DNA from: Zhongshania marina
GTDB taxonomy: Bacteria; Pseudomonadota; Gammaproteobacteria; Pseudomonadales; Spongiibacteraceae
DNA: 64,000 nucleotides
Assembly (NCBI RefSeq): GCF_002915595.1
Contig: NZ_PQGG01000044.1
Span: 66,639 to 130,638, forward strand
Direction: 5' to 3'
This document shows, in pieces, positions 1-8,508 of the stretch (the first letter of the stretch is position 1; each line of letters opens with the position of its first letter). A model generated the notes under the pieces. The model had not been told where the DNA came from, made no database searches, and worked only from the letters and a program-made list of their open reading frames with translations. Position numbers and translations under genes: made by a program.

Positions 1-240
1 AGCAACTCTTCTGGACCAGGGGTACCTTCACCACCGCCAGCCAGATCTGTGAGCAGTGCAATAAACTCCTCGGGGCTTGGCGTGCCTTCACCGCCACCGG
101 CTAAGTCACCCAAAATGGCAAGCAACTCTTCTGGACCAGGGGCACCTTCACCACCGCCAGCCAAATCTGTGAGCAGCGCAATGAACTCCTCTGGACTTGG
201 CGTGCCCTCCCCGCCCTCTGCCAACGACGCTAGCACGGCA
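1..240 (-). repeat. Coding tandem repeat, 60-bp units in 120-bp pairs
   Basis: Four consecutive 60-bp units encode a 20-residue Gly/Glu/Pro-rich repeat in the lipoprotein. Units alternate between two versions, and bases 1-60 match 121-180 at 57 of 60 positions, so the higher-order unit is 120 bp. The other pair, 61-120 against 181-240, is more diverged. The array continues past the window edge. Confidence 0.9.
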
Positions 241-2864
241 ATAAAGTCTTGAACTTGCTCGGGAGCACTCGCTGCCAGCATATCAAACACTGCTTGCAAT
301 TCCTCTGGATCACCACTTTGAAGGGCATCTACCAAAGCTTGCAGCTCCTCTGGCGTATTGTCAGCTAACTGAGACATCACATCGGCAATCGCGGCAGGGT
401 CGGCAATTGCTCCAAATAAATCCTGAAGCTGCGCCGTTGGATCTACTGGGTCTTCAGGGTCTACTGGGACCGTAGGGTCTACTCCCTTCGGATATGCCGC
501 AGTACAGGTTTCATACACTTTAACCGCTTCAGTTAAATCAACGGTTATAAGCTGCGCATCAATCACTAAGTCAATTCGGTCATAGTCATTTGGTGCGATA
601 AAACCAATTAGATATTTCGCCTCATCATTCGACTGCGTTGGATCAGGGAAGCTAAACGCACCAGGATCGAAAAACGACGCAGGGTCTGCTGGATCAAATG
701 CAGGGAACAAAGCATCGTTACTGTTGAACACGCCCTGACCAAGCAATGCAATCCCAGTATTTTGATCGATACCAGCACCACCATTTTGCGTATCGTTTAA
801 GTAAGTTTTAACACTGATTCGACGTGCAATGCTAAGGTCAACAGTACTATTCGGAATGCTGATAATGAAGCCTGCAACCTGACCAGCAGGAATTACTTCA
901 GGCATATCAACTTGTAAACTTTGCGAACCAGTAACACCGAGACCGCCATCCCCAAGCAATATTGCATCAAGTATACCCACGTCATAATTAACAATAGCGA
1001 ACGAAGCAAAATCCAGATCTACAGCATTATCAGGCGAAATGACAGAACACCCGTCCAACAAAGGCGCGGTCAAATCAGTAATAGTACAAACTAAACCCGT
1101 TTCCTGAGCAGAAACTATAGAGCCCGCTGGAGCACCTGCTGTACATTCAAATGCATTTGCAATGGCATCTGGAGTACATGCCTCTGCACCACCTGGCAAA
1201 GGACATACGTCATCCTCATTACTGATACCATCACCATCTATATCATCATCACAAGCGTCACCCTTATTATCATCATCTAAATCAGCTTGATCAGTATTTG
1301 CAACACTCGGACAGTTATCCACATCGTCTAATACATTATCAGCATCATTATCAGCCTCACACGCATCGCCCACACCGTTATCGCCAGTATCCTTTTGGTC
1401 GAAGTTCGCTACCATTGGGCAATTGTCAACACCGTCAACTATACCGTCGCCGTCGTCGTCAACATCACACGCATCACCCTCTCCATCACCATCTGTATCA
1501 ATTTGATTGGAATTTGATACCGCTGGACAATTATCAACCGGATCTACAACTCCGTCGCTATCAGAGTCATCGCAAACATCGCCAACATTGTCTCCATCTA
1601 AATCCTCTTGAGCTGGGTTAGGTGTATTCGGGCAGTTATCATTTACATCAGCAATCAAATCGCCATCTAAATCATCCTGACATGCATCGCCGAAACCATC
1701 ACCATCAGCGTCTAGCTGATTTCCATTGGAAACGTCGGGGCAATTATCCGCGTCGTTTTCAATACTATCGCCATCCCTATCCGTATCACAAACATCGCCG
1801 AAACCATCTTCATCGTGGTCAGCTTGACCAATATTGGACGCCAAAGGACAATTATCGAATGCATCTATTACGCCATCCGCATCTGCGTCACCGCAGACAT
1901 CACCCACACCATTATTATTGAAATCGGCTTGGTTAGGGTTAACGATAAACGGACAATTATCATCGTTATCCAATACGCCATCGTTGTCTGCATCTGTCTC
2001 ACAAGCATCACCAGTACCATCATCATCTGTATCTAGTTGGTTCTGATTACTAACTAATGGACAGTTATCGGCACCATCTAATACATTGTCGTTATCGTCA
2101 TCCGTATCGCAGGCATCACCCACACCGTCTTCATCAGTGTCTGTTTGACTTGGGTTTGATATAGTTGGGCAGTTATCTGATGCATCTGGAATACCATCGG
2201 TATCACTCCCCTCACAAACATCTCCAATGCCATTGGTATTGGCGTCAATCTGGTCTGAATTTGGCACGGTCGGACAGTTATCTACATTATTGAGTACGCC
2301 ATCACCATCGATATCATCTTCACAAACATCGCCCACGTCATTCTCATCAGCATCTTCTTGACCCGGATTAGACACTAGCGAGCAATTATCTACGCTATCT
2401 ATTTTACCGTCATTATCATCATCAATATCACATGCATCACCAGCCCCATCAAGATCGGTGTCACGCTGATCGGTGTTCGACACTACCGGGCAATTATCAA
2501 CGTCATCAAAAATAGAGTCATTGTCACTATCGTCGCAAACGTCACCAGTATTATCGTCGTCACGATCACTTTGGTTAAAATTTGCAGTTAACGGACAATT
2601 ATCTCCAGCATCCATAACGTTATCGTTATCGTCATCGCTATCGCAGGCATTGCCTTGCGAATCACCATCCGTATTTCGCTGATCAACATTCGATATGTCA
2701 ATACAGTTATCAACAGTATCTGCGATACCATCACCATCGCTATCTTGGAAAGTGCTTGTATTTTCACCTCCAGATTTTCCGTCATTGGCTGACTTACACG
2801 CGGTCAACTGAAATGACGTGGCCGTCACTATTAGCAATGCCACAACTAACTTCTGCAAATGCAT
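1..2864 (-). CDS. Large lipoprotein with thrombospondin type-3 repeats (3' end beyond window)
   Basis: Predicted outer-membrane lipoprotein of unknown function, cut by the left edge; the frame stays open from 2864 to base 1. The start is the ATG at 2864, with GAAGGAG about 7 bases upstream. A hydrophobic leader ends in the lipobox LTAC, with the lipidated Cys at residue 23. From about residue 45 to 530 there are 14 Asp-rich repeats of 34-37 residues, each carrying DNC (usually DNCP) followed by N..Q.D.D.DG.GD.C, the calcium-binding thrombospondin type-3 pattern. A non-repetitive Cys-containing domain follows, then a Pro/Asp linker, an EEL-rich helical stretch and a 20-residue repeat of the type EEFIALLTDLAGGGEGTPSP. 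It starts 28 bp after the OmpA-family gene, so the two are probably co-transcribed. Family knowledge supports calcium binding and surface location; adhesion or matrix roles are only guesses. Confidence 0.85.
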   Translation of the reverse strand, partial: MHLQKLVVALLIVTATSFQLTACKSANDGKSGGENTSTFQDSDGDGIADTVDNCIDISNVDQRNTDGDSQGNACDSDDDNDNVMDAGDNCPLTANFNQSDRDDDNTGDVCDDSDNDSIFDDVDNCPVVSNTDQRDTDLDGAGDACDIDDDNDGKIDSVDNCSLVSNPGQEDADENDVGDVCEDDIDGDGVLNNVDNCPTVPNSDQIDANTNGIGDVCEGSDTDGIPDASDNCPTISNPSQTDTDEDGVGDACDTDDDNDNVLDGADNCPLVSNQNQLDTDDDGTGDACETDADNDGVLDNDDNCPFIVNPNQADFNNNGVGDVCGDADADGVIDAFDNCPLASNIGQADHDEDGFGDVCDTDRDGDSIENDADNCPDVSNGNQLDADGDGFGDACQDDLDGDLIADVNDNCPNTPNPAQEDLDGDNVGDVCDDSDSDGVVDPVDNCPAVSNSNQIDTDGDGEGDACDVDDDGDGIVDGVDNCPMVANFDQKDTGDNGVGDACEADNDADNVLDDVDNCPSVANTDQADLDDDNKGDACDDDIDGDGISNEDDVCPLPGGAEACTPDAIANAFECTAGAPAGSIVSAQETGLVCTITDLTAPLLDGCSVISPDNAVDLDFASFAIVNYDVGILDAILLGDGGLGVTGSQSLQVDMPEVIPAGQVAGFIISIPNSTVDLSIARRISVKTYLNDTQNGGAGIDQNTGIALLGQGVFNSNDALFPAFDPADPASFFDPGAFSFPDPTQSNDEAKYLIGFIAPNDYDRIDLVIDAQLITVDLTEAVKVYETCTAAYPKGVDPTVPVDPEDPVDPTAQLQDLFGAIADPAAIADVMSQLADNTPEELQALVDALQSGDPEELQAVFDMLAASAPEQVQDFIAVLASLAEGGEGTPSPEEFIALLTDLAGGGEGAPGPEELLAILGDLAGGGEGTPSPEEFIALLTDLAGGGEGTPGPEEL
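1300..2760 (-). repeat. 14 coding thrombospondin type-3 repeats, about 108 bp each
   Basis: The codons for DNC(P) recur 14 times on the minus strand, seen on the plus strand near 1308, 1418, 1528, 1633, 1739, 1848, 1950, 2061, 2170, 2273, 2381, 2490, 2594 and 2704. Spacing is 102-111 bp. The units are similar in protein sequence but clearly diverged in DNA, so this is an old expansion, unlike the recent one at 1-240. Confidence 0.9.
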
Positions 2865-2892
2865 GTGGTGCTCCTTCAAACGATATTATTAA

Positions 2893-3939
2893 TTACCGAG
2901 TAGTTAAACGAAACTCAACCCGTCGATTTGTTGCCCGCCCAGTAGGCGTATCATTGCTAGCTAGCGGTGATGCCTCGCCATAACCTCTCGCAACTAAGCG
3001 ATTAGACGCGATGCCATTTTCCACTAAAAACTGCTTAACAGACGCCGCACGCTGCTGCGACAATTTTAGATTATAGGTATTTGAACCAACGCTGTCGGTA
3101 TGCCCCGCAATTTCAATATTTACGTTATTTTGACTTTCTAAAAACGATACAGCCGACATCAACGTGTTCTTACCAACCGGAGTTAGTGTTGCAGAACCTG
3201 TCTCAAAAGTAATATTCGCTATATTGATTACTTGCTGCTCGATAACACAACCACGACCATCCACCCGTGCACCGGGCAGCGTATTCGGACACTCATCATA
3301 CTGATCAACTACGCGATCACCATCAGAATCCTTTGGTTGAACTTGAACCTGCTTGTATACCACCTTTTCTACAACAACTTCTTTTTTCTCTTGAACTGTA
3401 CCCAAAGCAATTTCTAGACCTAAACCAAAACGGATATCACTACGGCCGTCTAAATAATCGTCCTGTACATAACGTGCTTCACCACGATACCGCAACCATT
3501 GCAGATCAAAAATACGACCAACAAAACCTAGCCCTAGGTTCCAATAAAAAGAGTCTTCATCAAGCACATCTGGGACAACATCATTTTCAGCAACGCCTAT
3601 ACCCGCTAGTACGAACGGAGTAAATTGCTCTCTATTGCCGAATCCGTAATGAAGGTCTAGCCCGCCACCTGACTGATAAAAATCACTACCATTATTGTCG
3701 CCGGTCTCTAGGGTATTATCGAAATACACTCCCTCGACAAATAAACGCTCGTTTATCGGATAACCGAAGCCCAGCTGCCAGCCATTATTTGTCGACTCGA
3801 CGTTACGCTCGGAATCCGTGTTGGTCATCGTGCCAAGAATATATATATGCGGATATACCTCGTCGGCGACACTTTGAAGAGGAGCTAAAACACTAACGCA
3901 AAGAAGACCAAACAACGCAAAACCACTTTTTTTGTGCAT
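2893..3939 (-). CDS. OmpA-family outer membrane protein
   Basis: Outer-membrane beta-barrel protein with a peptidoglycan-binding C-terminus, 348 residues. The signal peptide ends near residue 25 (SVA-DEV). The next 160 or so residues alternate strand-like segments, as in an OmpA or OprF barrel. Near residue 205 there is a short calcium-type motif with DSDGD and CPNT, resembling the type-3 repeats of the neighbouring lipoprotein. Residues 240-348 form the OmpA-like domain, with GHTDSVG and the conserved NRRVE near the end, which binds diaminopimelate in the cell wall. The start at 3939 follows a purine-rich GGGGTTAGGG. It is the first gene of a probable two-gene unit with the large lipoprotein downstream. 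An OprF-like structural role is likely. Confidence 0.88.
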   Translation of the reverse strand: MHKKSGFALFGLLCVSVLAPLQSVADEVYPHIYILGTMTNTDSERNVESTNNGWQLGFGYPINERLFVEGVYFDNTLETGDNNGSDFYQSGGGLDLHYGFGNREQFTPFVLAGIGVAENDVVPDVLDEDSFYWNLGLGFVGRIFDLQWLRYRGEARYVQDDYLDGRSDIRFGLGLEIALGTVQEKKEVVVEKVVYKQVQVQPKDSDGDRVVDQYDECPNTLPGARVDGRGCVIEQQVINIANITFETGSATLTPVGKNTLMSAVSFLESQNNVNIEIAGHTDSVGSNTYNLKLSQQRAASVKQFLVENGIASNRLVARGYGEASPLASNDTPTGRATNRRVEFRLTTR

Positions 3940-4250
3940 CCCTAACCCCGTTATTGTCGCAATTTCCTAGCTTATAAGTATTTATTATGTAGCTATTAGA
4001 TCAGCATTTGCACTTTTAACCCGCATGCCGCGTAACCATAAGACCAGATTATTACGGAAATTTAACCTACTGTTAACATAAAACAACAAAATTACCGAAT
4101 ATTGCCACCAAATCCAGCTTTAAATCTAATAAAGCTCACTGCTCATCCATACAGATTGACGAAGGGGTCATAAAAAGCACAACTAATGCTAGTAGTTATA
4201 TCATTAAACGCGAAATAGGAACGAATTTTCAGCTGCAATTCCGACACCCA
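3940..4250. other. Intergenic region, 311 bp
   Basis: Gene-free, AT-rich stretch between the bioD stop and the OmpA-family start, both genes on the minus strand. It must hold the promoter of the OmpA/lipoprotein unit. TAATAG- and TATAAG-like hexamers occur at 3970-4000 on the minus strand, but I could not pair them with a convincing -35. I see no strong terminator hairpin after bioD and no convincing ORF. Confidence 0.5.
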
Positions 4251-4940
4251 TCACAAATTAGTAATATCCAAGTGGGCGCCAACCGCCTCCAGCGTTAAAT
4301 CAACGTCGGAGAAATGAGGCACGACACCGAGACAGGGCGCACCTAACATTGCCTTTAGCGCGCTAAGATTTTCATCAAAACATGACATTTGCGGGTCAAT
4401 TTGATTGGCCACCCAAGCTGCGATACGCAAACCATCCGCTCGGATTGCATCAGCAGTTAACAATGCATGATTAATACACCCAAGCTTCATACCCACAACA
4501 AGAATTACCGGCGCTTGCAGTTCAACCGCCAAACCAGACAGTAATTCATGTCGATTTAAGGGGACCCGCCAGCCGCCGGCTCCTTCAATGAGTACTAAAT
4601 CAGCCGCCTGCATCATGGCACCACGACATAGCCCCGCAAGCTGAGATACAGTTACTCTTTTACCTACCTGCTCAGCGGCGATATGAGGCGCTATTGGTGG
4701 CTCCAGTGGCACAGGATTGACCTGACTATACGGTAGTGTTTCCGTCATTGCCGCCATAAGCATAACGGCGTCTTGATTCCGCAAACCCTCGGCTGTGTTT
4801 TCAGCACCAGCTGCAACGGGCTTTATTGCAAGTGTTCGTAAGCCCCGCGCTTCTGCAGCTTTAAGTATGCCGCAGGCAACCAAGGTCTTGCCAACATCTG
4901 TATCCGTACCTGCAACAAAGAAATGTCGGCTACTTAACAT
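4251..4940 (-). CDS. bioD: Dethiobiotin synthetase
   Basis: ATP-dependent carboxylation and ring closure of 7,8-diaminopelargonic acid to dethiobiotin, the penultimate step of biotin synthesis, in the cytoplasm. The product is 229 residues, normal for the family. The P-loop GTDTDVGKT lies at residues 11-19, and EGAGGWRVPL near residue 115 is the second nucleotide-binding signature of BioD. It begins 37 bp after the YjbH-like gene and is probably co-transcribed with it. It is separated from the bioB-bioF-bioHC group by about 3.6 kb and by a terminator at 7161-7188, so it probably uses a different promoter from the rest of the pathway. Confidence 0.95.
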   Translation of the reverse strand: MLSSRHFFVAGTDTDVGKTLVACGILKAAEARGLRTLAIKPVAAGAENTAEGLRNQDAVMLMAAMTETLPYSQVNPVPLEPPIAPHIAAEQVGKRVTVSQLAGLCRGAMMQAADLVLIEGAGGWRVPLNRHELLSGLAVELQAPVILVVGMKLGCINHALLTADAIRADGLRIAAWVANQIDPQMSCFDENLSALKAMLGAPCLGVVPHFSDVDLTLEAVGAHLDITNL

Positions 4941-4977
4941 AAAAGGGACCCACTAAACCTGTAATACCAATGTTTTG

Positions 4978-7095
4978 CTACTTAGCAGCGACACCAAACG
5001 TTTGCCATGCCTCACGCAAGCGCTCCTGGTTAGCGCGGATGTAAGCAGGACTTAAGCGATCACCATTAAAATAGCCATTGCGAAGATTGAAATATTCAGT
5101 TGGGATGATATTCGGGCCAAAAACTAGGCGGTTGCCCTGCTCACCCAGAATTGTATTCACATCATAGCGCCAGCTCGGGGAGCCCGTTAACTGAACACCA
5201 GCAACTCGACCAAAGTCTTTGCGCGGAGTAAGCGGTATCGTAAATCCAATACCCGCAAAGGCATCATCCTCTGACTTTTTATAAATAAGGTGTAAGCGTG
5301 TATCACCAATATGCTGGGTGAAGTCAATTTTATAGCCAGAGTCTTCATTGTAAAACTCACCGCCTGTTATATTCACTTCACTATTAGTACTTTGGAAAAA
5401 ATATCGCCACGACGCTAAACGCGCGTTACGAGTTATACGAGGATCAAATTTGTCTTCAAAATCTGTCAAAATCACCCGAAAACGATTTCGCCCGTCTCCA
5501 GGCTCCCAACGACTTTCCAACGAGACCCCGTCATTAACCGAAAAAAATCGGCCGTACGAAATCATCGTTGTAAAACCTTGACCCAAGCGGAAAGTCTGGC
5601 TAATCACTCGATCTTTGACACCTTCTGGCACACGCTGCGCTCTAAACACACCACCGTAAATACCATCTCGGGTAAAATCTTCAGTCTCATACATCGACCA
5701 ATCTTTTGTAATATTAAATGCTGCCCCCTGCCACAACGGAACAACAACATCAGCCCGAGCCGCTAGCGAATAATCAAAAACGCCGTACTCCGTTCCCAAG
5801 GTCGATGAAACAATTGGTTTTAACATTACCGTCGGGCGAAATGCCAGATACTCTTTTACATCTCTGAAAGTAGATTTAATAACACCATCGCCACTGCGAC
5901 GACGCAATTTATTTGTCGGAGCCGCGATCATCACCGACTCAGGTAATCCACCGCCGCCATTCATATAGGCGTCCCAAGCACTCACCTCACCTCCGAGGCC
6001 AAACACAGGGATGCCGTATTTTTCCAGCTGCAAATAAAACCGATCGCCTTCAGGCAATATAGAAGCGGCAACACCAATCGCAACTGCCAAACCATCAATA
6101 GCGTTGCTATAACTCATATTCTCAAAGGCAATAACCCATTCTTTGCCGTAACGCTGTATACGTATCTTTTCTAAACTCACCGCAACGAGCTCGCGCTTTA
6201 ACTGCGCCTCACTCTCTATTCGAGCACGTACTTTCGGATCGTTAATATTCGTATCTGGCGGGTACAGTAATGGATTTTTATCGAGCTCAGCATCCAAGCC
6301 GTACTGCTCTACTACAACATCTGCACCCCGCTCTTTATATGCCACACGCGGTTGCTTCGAAGGCAATACACGCTGATATTTTTGGCCAAGCGGGACCTTT
6401 AAATTAAACCCGTACCAATCATCCCGGCCGTCGGCACCCTCTTCACCTGAAAGCATCCACATCATCGATGCCTTCCAGCCCTGGGGCAGCAAATTACTCG
6501 GCGTCGACAGTCTAATTCCCGAGTTTTGCGAGTGGCCGTCATCTTCAATAAGAACACTCAACCAATCGGTAGCTACGTACTCAATACCGCCAAAAACACC
6601 ATCTAAACGCAAGGTCTGCCCTGCACGACCATCATACTGCCCGAAACCCAATGTCGAACGGAATTTGCCATACTGCCACGTAGTTACTGCGTACTTTGTA
6701 TCGTATTCATTGACTGAACCACCAAAATCCTGCTCACCTATGGCAAACGACAAACCATGCAGCAGCTCCCAAGGCAATTGCAATTTCACATTAAAGGATA
6801 AATCTGAGCCACCTGTTGTCGTTCGACCGGTTACATTTCGCCCAGCAATCTCGACATGCGGGAATATACCTGCACCGATATTAATATCATTACCGCGGTC
6901 ATTTAAAAGACGGTTTCTTGAAAAACGCCCGTCAATTTGAGCATCCCAAGCAACAGTTGCGCTACCGTACTCCAATACAGATGCGTCCGGCACATTGAGT
7001 AAGCCGCTCATACCCTGCATGTTCATACCTCCCTGCGCCTGTACCACCGCAGGAAGCGCAAACACTAAGATCGAAGCAAAAATATCCTTTTTCAA
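4978..7095 (-). CDS. YjbH-domain outer membrane protein
   Basis: Large predicted outer-membrane protein (705 residues) of the YjbH family, whose members accompany exopolysaccharide production genes. The signal peptide ends near AQA-QGG, and the GLLNVPDA motif near residue 32 matches the family's conserved N-terminal segment. The rest is rich in alternating aromatic/polar strands consistent with a beta-barrel. The start is a TTG at 7095 with GAGAGG six bases upstream; no in-frame ATG in this region is better placed. The usual yjbE-F-G partners are absent; the neighbours are a lipoprotein gene and bioD. The polysaccharide link comes from family knowledge only. An independent terminator upstream suggests its own promoter, with a candidate -10 (TATAAT) at 7145-7150. 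Confidence 0.75.
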   Translation of the reverse strand: MKKDIFASILVFALPAVVQAQGGMNMQGMSGLLNVPDASVLEYGSATVAWDAQIDGRFSRNRLLNDRGNDINIGAGIFPHVEIAGRNVTGRTTTGGSDLSFNVKLQLPWELLHGLSFAIGEQDFGGSVNEYDTKYAVTTWQYGKFRSTLGFGQYDGRAGQTLRLDGVFGGIEYVATDWLSVLIEDDGHSQNSGIRLSTPSNLLPQGWKASMMWMLSGEEGADGRDDWYGFNLKVPLGQKYQRVLPSKQPRVAYKERGADVVVEQYGLDAELDKNPLLYPPDTNINDPKVRARIESEAQLKRELVAVSLEKIRIQRYGKEWVIAFENMSYSNAIDGLAVAIGVAASILPEGDRFYLQLEKYGIPVFGLGGEVSAWDAYMNGGGGLPESVMIAAPTNKLRRRSGDGVIKSTFRDVKEYLAFRPTVMLKPIVSSTLGTEYGVFDYSLAARADVVVPLWQGAAFNITKDWSMYETEDFTRDGIYGGVFRAQRVPEGVKDRVISQTFRLGQGFTTMISYGRFFSVNDGVSLESRWEPGDGRNRFRVILTDFEDKFDPRITRNARLASWRYFFQSTNSEVNITGGEFYNEDSGYKIDFTQHIGDTRLHLIYKKSEDDAFAGIGFTIPLTPRKDFGRVAGVQLTGSPSWRYDVNTILGEQGNRLVFGPNIIPTEYFNLRNGYFNGDRLSPAYIRANQERLREAWQTFGVAAK

Positions 7096-7144
7096 TGAAC
7101 ACCTCTCTTTATTATGTCGGCTTTAGGCATAAGTATATGAGTCT

Positions 7145-7150
7145 ATTATA
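7145..7150 (-). promoter_or_regulatory. Candidate -10 box for the yjbH-bioD unit
   Basis: On the minus strand a perfect TATAAT lies about 50 bp upstream of the TTG start of the YjbH-like gene, just after the terminator of the preceding gene. The -35 position falls inside the terminator's U-tract region and has no good consensus. A TATACT a little further downstream is an alternative -10. Confidence 0.35.
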
Positions 7151-7160
7151 TACGCATAAA

Positions 7161-7188
7161 AAAAGGGCGACTGCTTAGCCGCCCTTTT
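7161..7188 (-). terminator. Rho-independent terminator after lipoprotein gene
   Basis: AAAAGGGCG pairs with CGCCCTTTT (9 bp) around a 10-base loop. On the minus strand the stem runs into a tract of eight T. It lies about 28 bp after the lipoprotein stop and separates that gene from the YjbH-like gene. An A-tract on the other side could allow function in both directions, but no plus-strand gene ends here. Confidence 0.85.
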
Positions 7189-7215
7189 CAAATTATACTA
7201 CTGAAAAAATTAATT

Positions 7216-8070
7216 TCAGCCGCCAGTAGCCGTACCACCAGTACCGGTAGGAGTAGGCTTAACCGCTGCGCCACCGTCACCAGTAGTGCCTGTCACAGTG
7301 AAACCTTTGTCAGCAGCAAACGATGCCGCGCTACTACCTAAATCACTTACAGTATCAGCATCAATCGGATCACCGTTAGCAACATCTTCAGCCAAAAGAG
7401 CACCTAATTCTGCAGGAGAGATACCTTTATCTTTCGCTACCTGAGCTAAACCAGCGAGGTATGAAGCATAAACACCGGCTGGCGTATTAGGTACAACTGT
7501 ATCGCCCGCGGTAACAGGAGTAGGCGCAGCCAAGAGATTTACGCCGCCACCACCTGTACCCAATTCTGGCGCAAGAACACGCACAATCTCGTCAAGAGAT
7601 GCAAGTGCTGTTTCAACCGTTTTATCACCAGCAGGAAGACTATTATACAATTCAACGGCCAAATCCGTCAGCGTTGTAACCGCAACGTTACCACCGACAT
7701 TATTAAAGGTAGCCAAATCAGGCACTATAGACTTAATAACGCTCTCATTGGTTTTCGCCGGATCATCTGGGTTAGCTTCGTCAAAGTAGGTACCGTCTGT
7801 ACAAGATACTATTAACGGGAAATCGCTACCTACTGTTTCAATAGTGATTGAAACGCTACCGTCGGCACCTGTCGTCACAGTTTCTAAAGTGCTACCCGCA
7901 GCATTAGTAATGTCGCATGTTGCTCCTGATAGCGCACCCAGCGCAGCAGTCAGGCTGCCATTTGTTACTGTAGGTGAATCCTTGTCTGCTGAGCTATCAC
8001 TGCCACAGCCAACCATAACACTTGCTGACAATAAACCTGCCACAAGCAACTTACTATTAAACATATTCAT
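7216..8070 (-). CDS. Small secreted lipoprotein, function unknown
   Basis: Predicted lipoprotein of about 284 residues with no family I recognise. I place the start at the internal ATG at 8070, not the longer ORF start at 8088, because TTGGAG lies about 8 bases upstream and the longer form adds charged residues before the signal peptide. The lipobox VMVGC puts the lipidated Cys at residue 22, followed by a Ser/Asp linker. The body is Ala/Thr/Asp/Gly-rich with few basic residues. It includes an early segment like a carboxypeptidase-regulatory or prealbumin fold (SLTAALGALSGATCDI, then a second Cys) and ends in a Gly/Thr tail. A terminator follows. The 438-bp region upstream separates it from bioHC, so it is probably a single-gene unit. 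Confidence 0.7.
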   Translation of the reverse strand: MNMFNSKLLVAGLLSASVMVGCGSDSSADKDSPTVTNGSLTAALGALSGATCDITNAAGSTLETVTTGADGSVSITIETVGSDFPLIVSCTDGTYFDEANPDDPAKTNESVIKSIVPDLATFNNVGGNVAVTTLTDLAVELYNSLPAGDKTVETALASLDEIVRVLAPELGTGGGGVNLLAAPTPVTAGDTVVPNTPAGVYASYLAGLAQVAKDKGISPAELGALLAEDVANGDPIDADTVSDLGSSAASFAADKGFTVTGTTGDGGAAVKPTPTGTGGTATGG

Positions 8071-8508
8071 ATTAAACTCCAATTCCATTTCATAGACAGA
8101 TTATCGCCAACTTCAGCAGCAAGAGCCACCCACACCTGCAAGTGGAAGCATAAAAGACCTACGCCCAACATTCAATCGTAAACAAGCCCACTAAACCTTT
8201 TATCAGGTATATATGGGACTAATTCCCACCCAAACTTATACAATATTAGTTGAATACTCTTTCAAACAGACTATCACCACCTTGAGTAGCTGTAATAATA
8301 CCTGCAATTAATGGCACATTTATGAAGCCATTAGTTATTTTAAACCAAGCAAAAGACGCGCCAGGCCGCAAAATCGATCTGCGCTACGAACTATAATAAA
8401 AAGTAAGGTCAATCACCCCAACAATAAGCAAAAACCGGAAAACACCTCACTCAATTCGCACCAAATAGATGCCCAAACCTCCCGAGCGCCCCAAAATTAA
8501 GCACCCGA
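8071..8508. other. Intergenic region with an imperfect direct repeat, 438 bp
   Basis: Gene-free stretch between the bioHC stop and the lipoprotein start, both on the minus strand. It should hold the lipoprotein promoter and the 3' end of the biotin transcript. Two segments starting near 8094 and 8265 resemble each other: 21 of 27 bases match over the first part, and both then carry ACCTGCAA. I see no clear rho-independent terminator for the biotin genes and no convincing short ORF. Confidence 0.5.

Noticed and set aside
1298-2036. Several plus-strand ORFs rich in His, Arg and Tyr
   Set aside because: They are antisense shadows of the Asp-rich type-3 repeats; the composition is the complement of GAT/GAC codons and there are no ribosome sites.
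1300-2760. Regularly spaced repeats, superficially like a CRISPR array
   Set aside because: The period (102-111 bp) is too long, units are diverged, and all lie in one open frame that encodes calcium-binding protein repeats.
3232-3623. Plus-strand ORFs opposite the OmpA-family gene
   Set aside because: Shadow frames; the minus-strand protein has a signal peptide and a complete OmpA domain.
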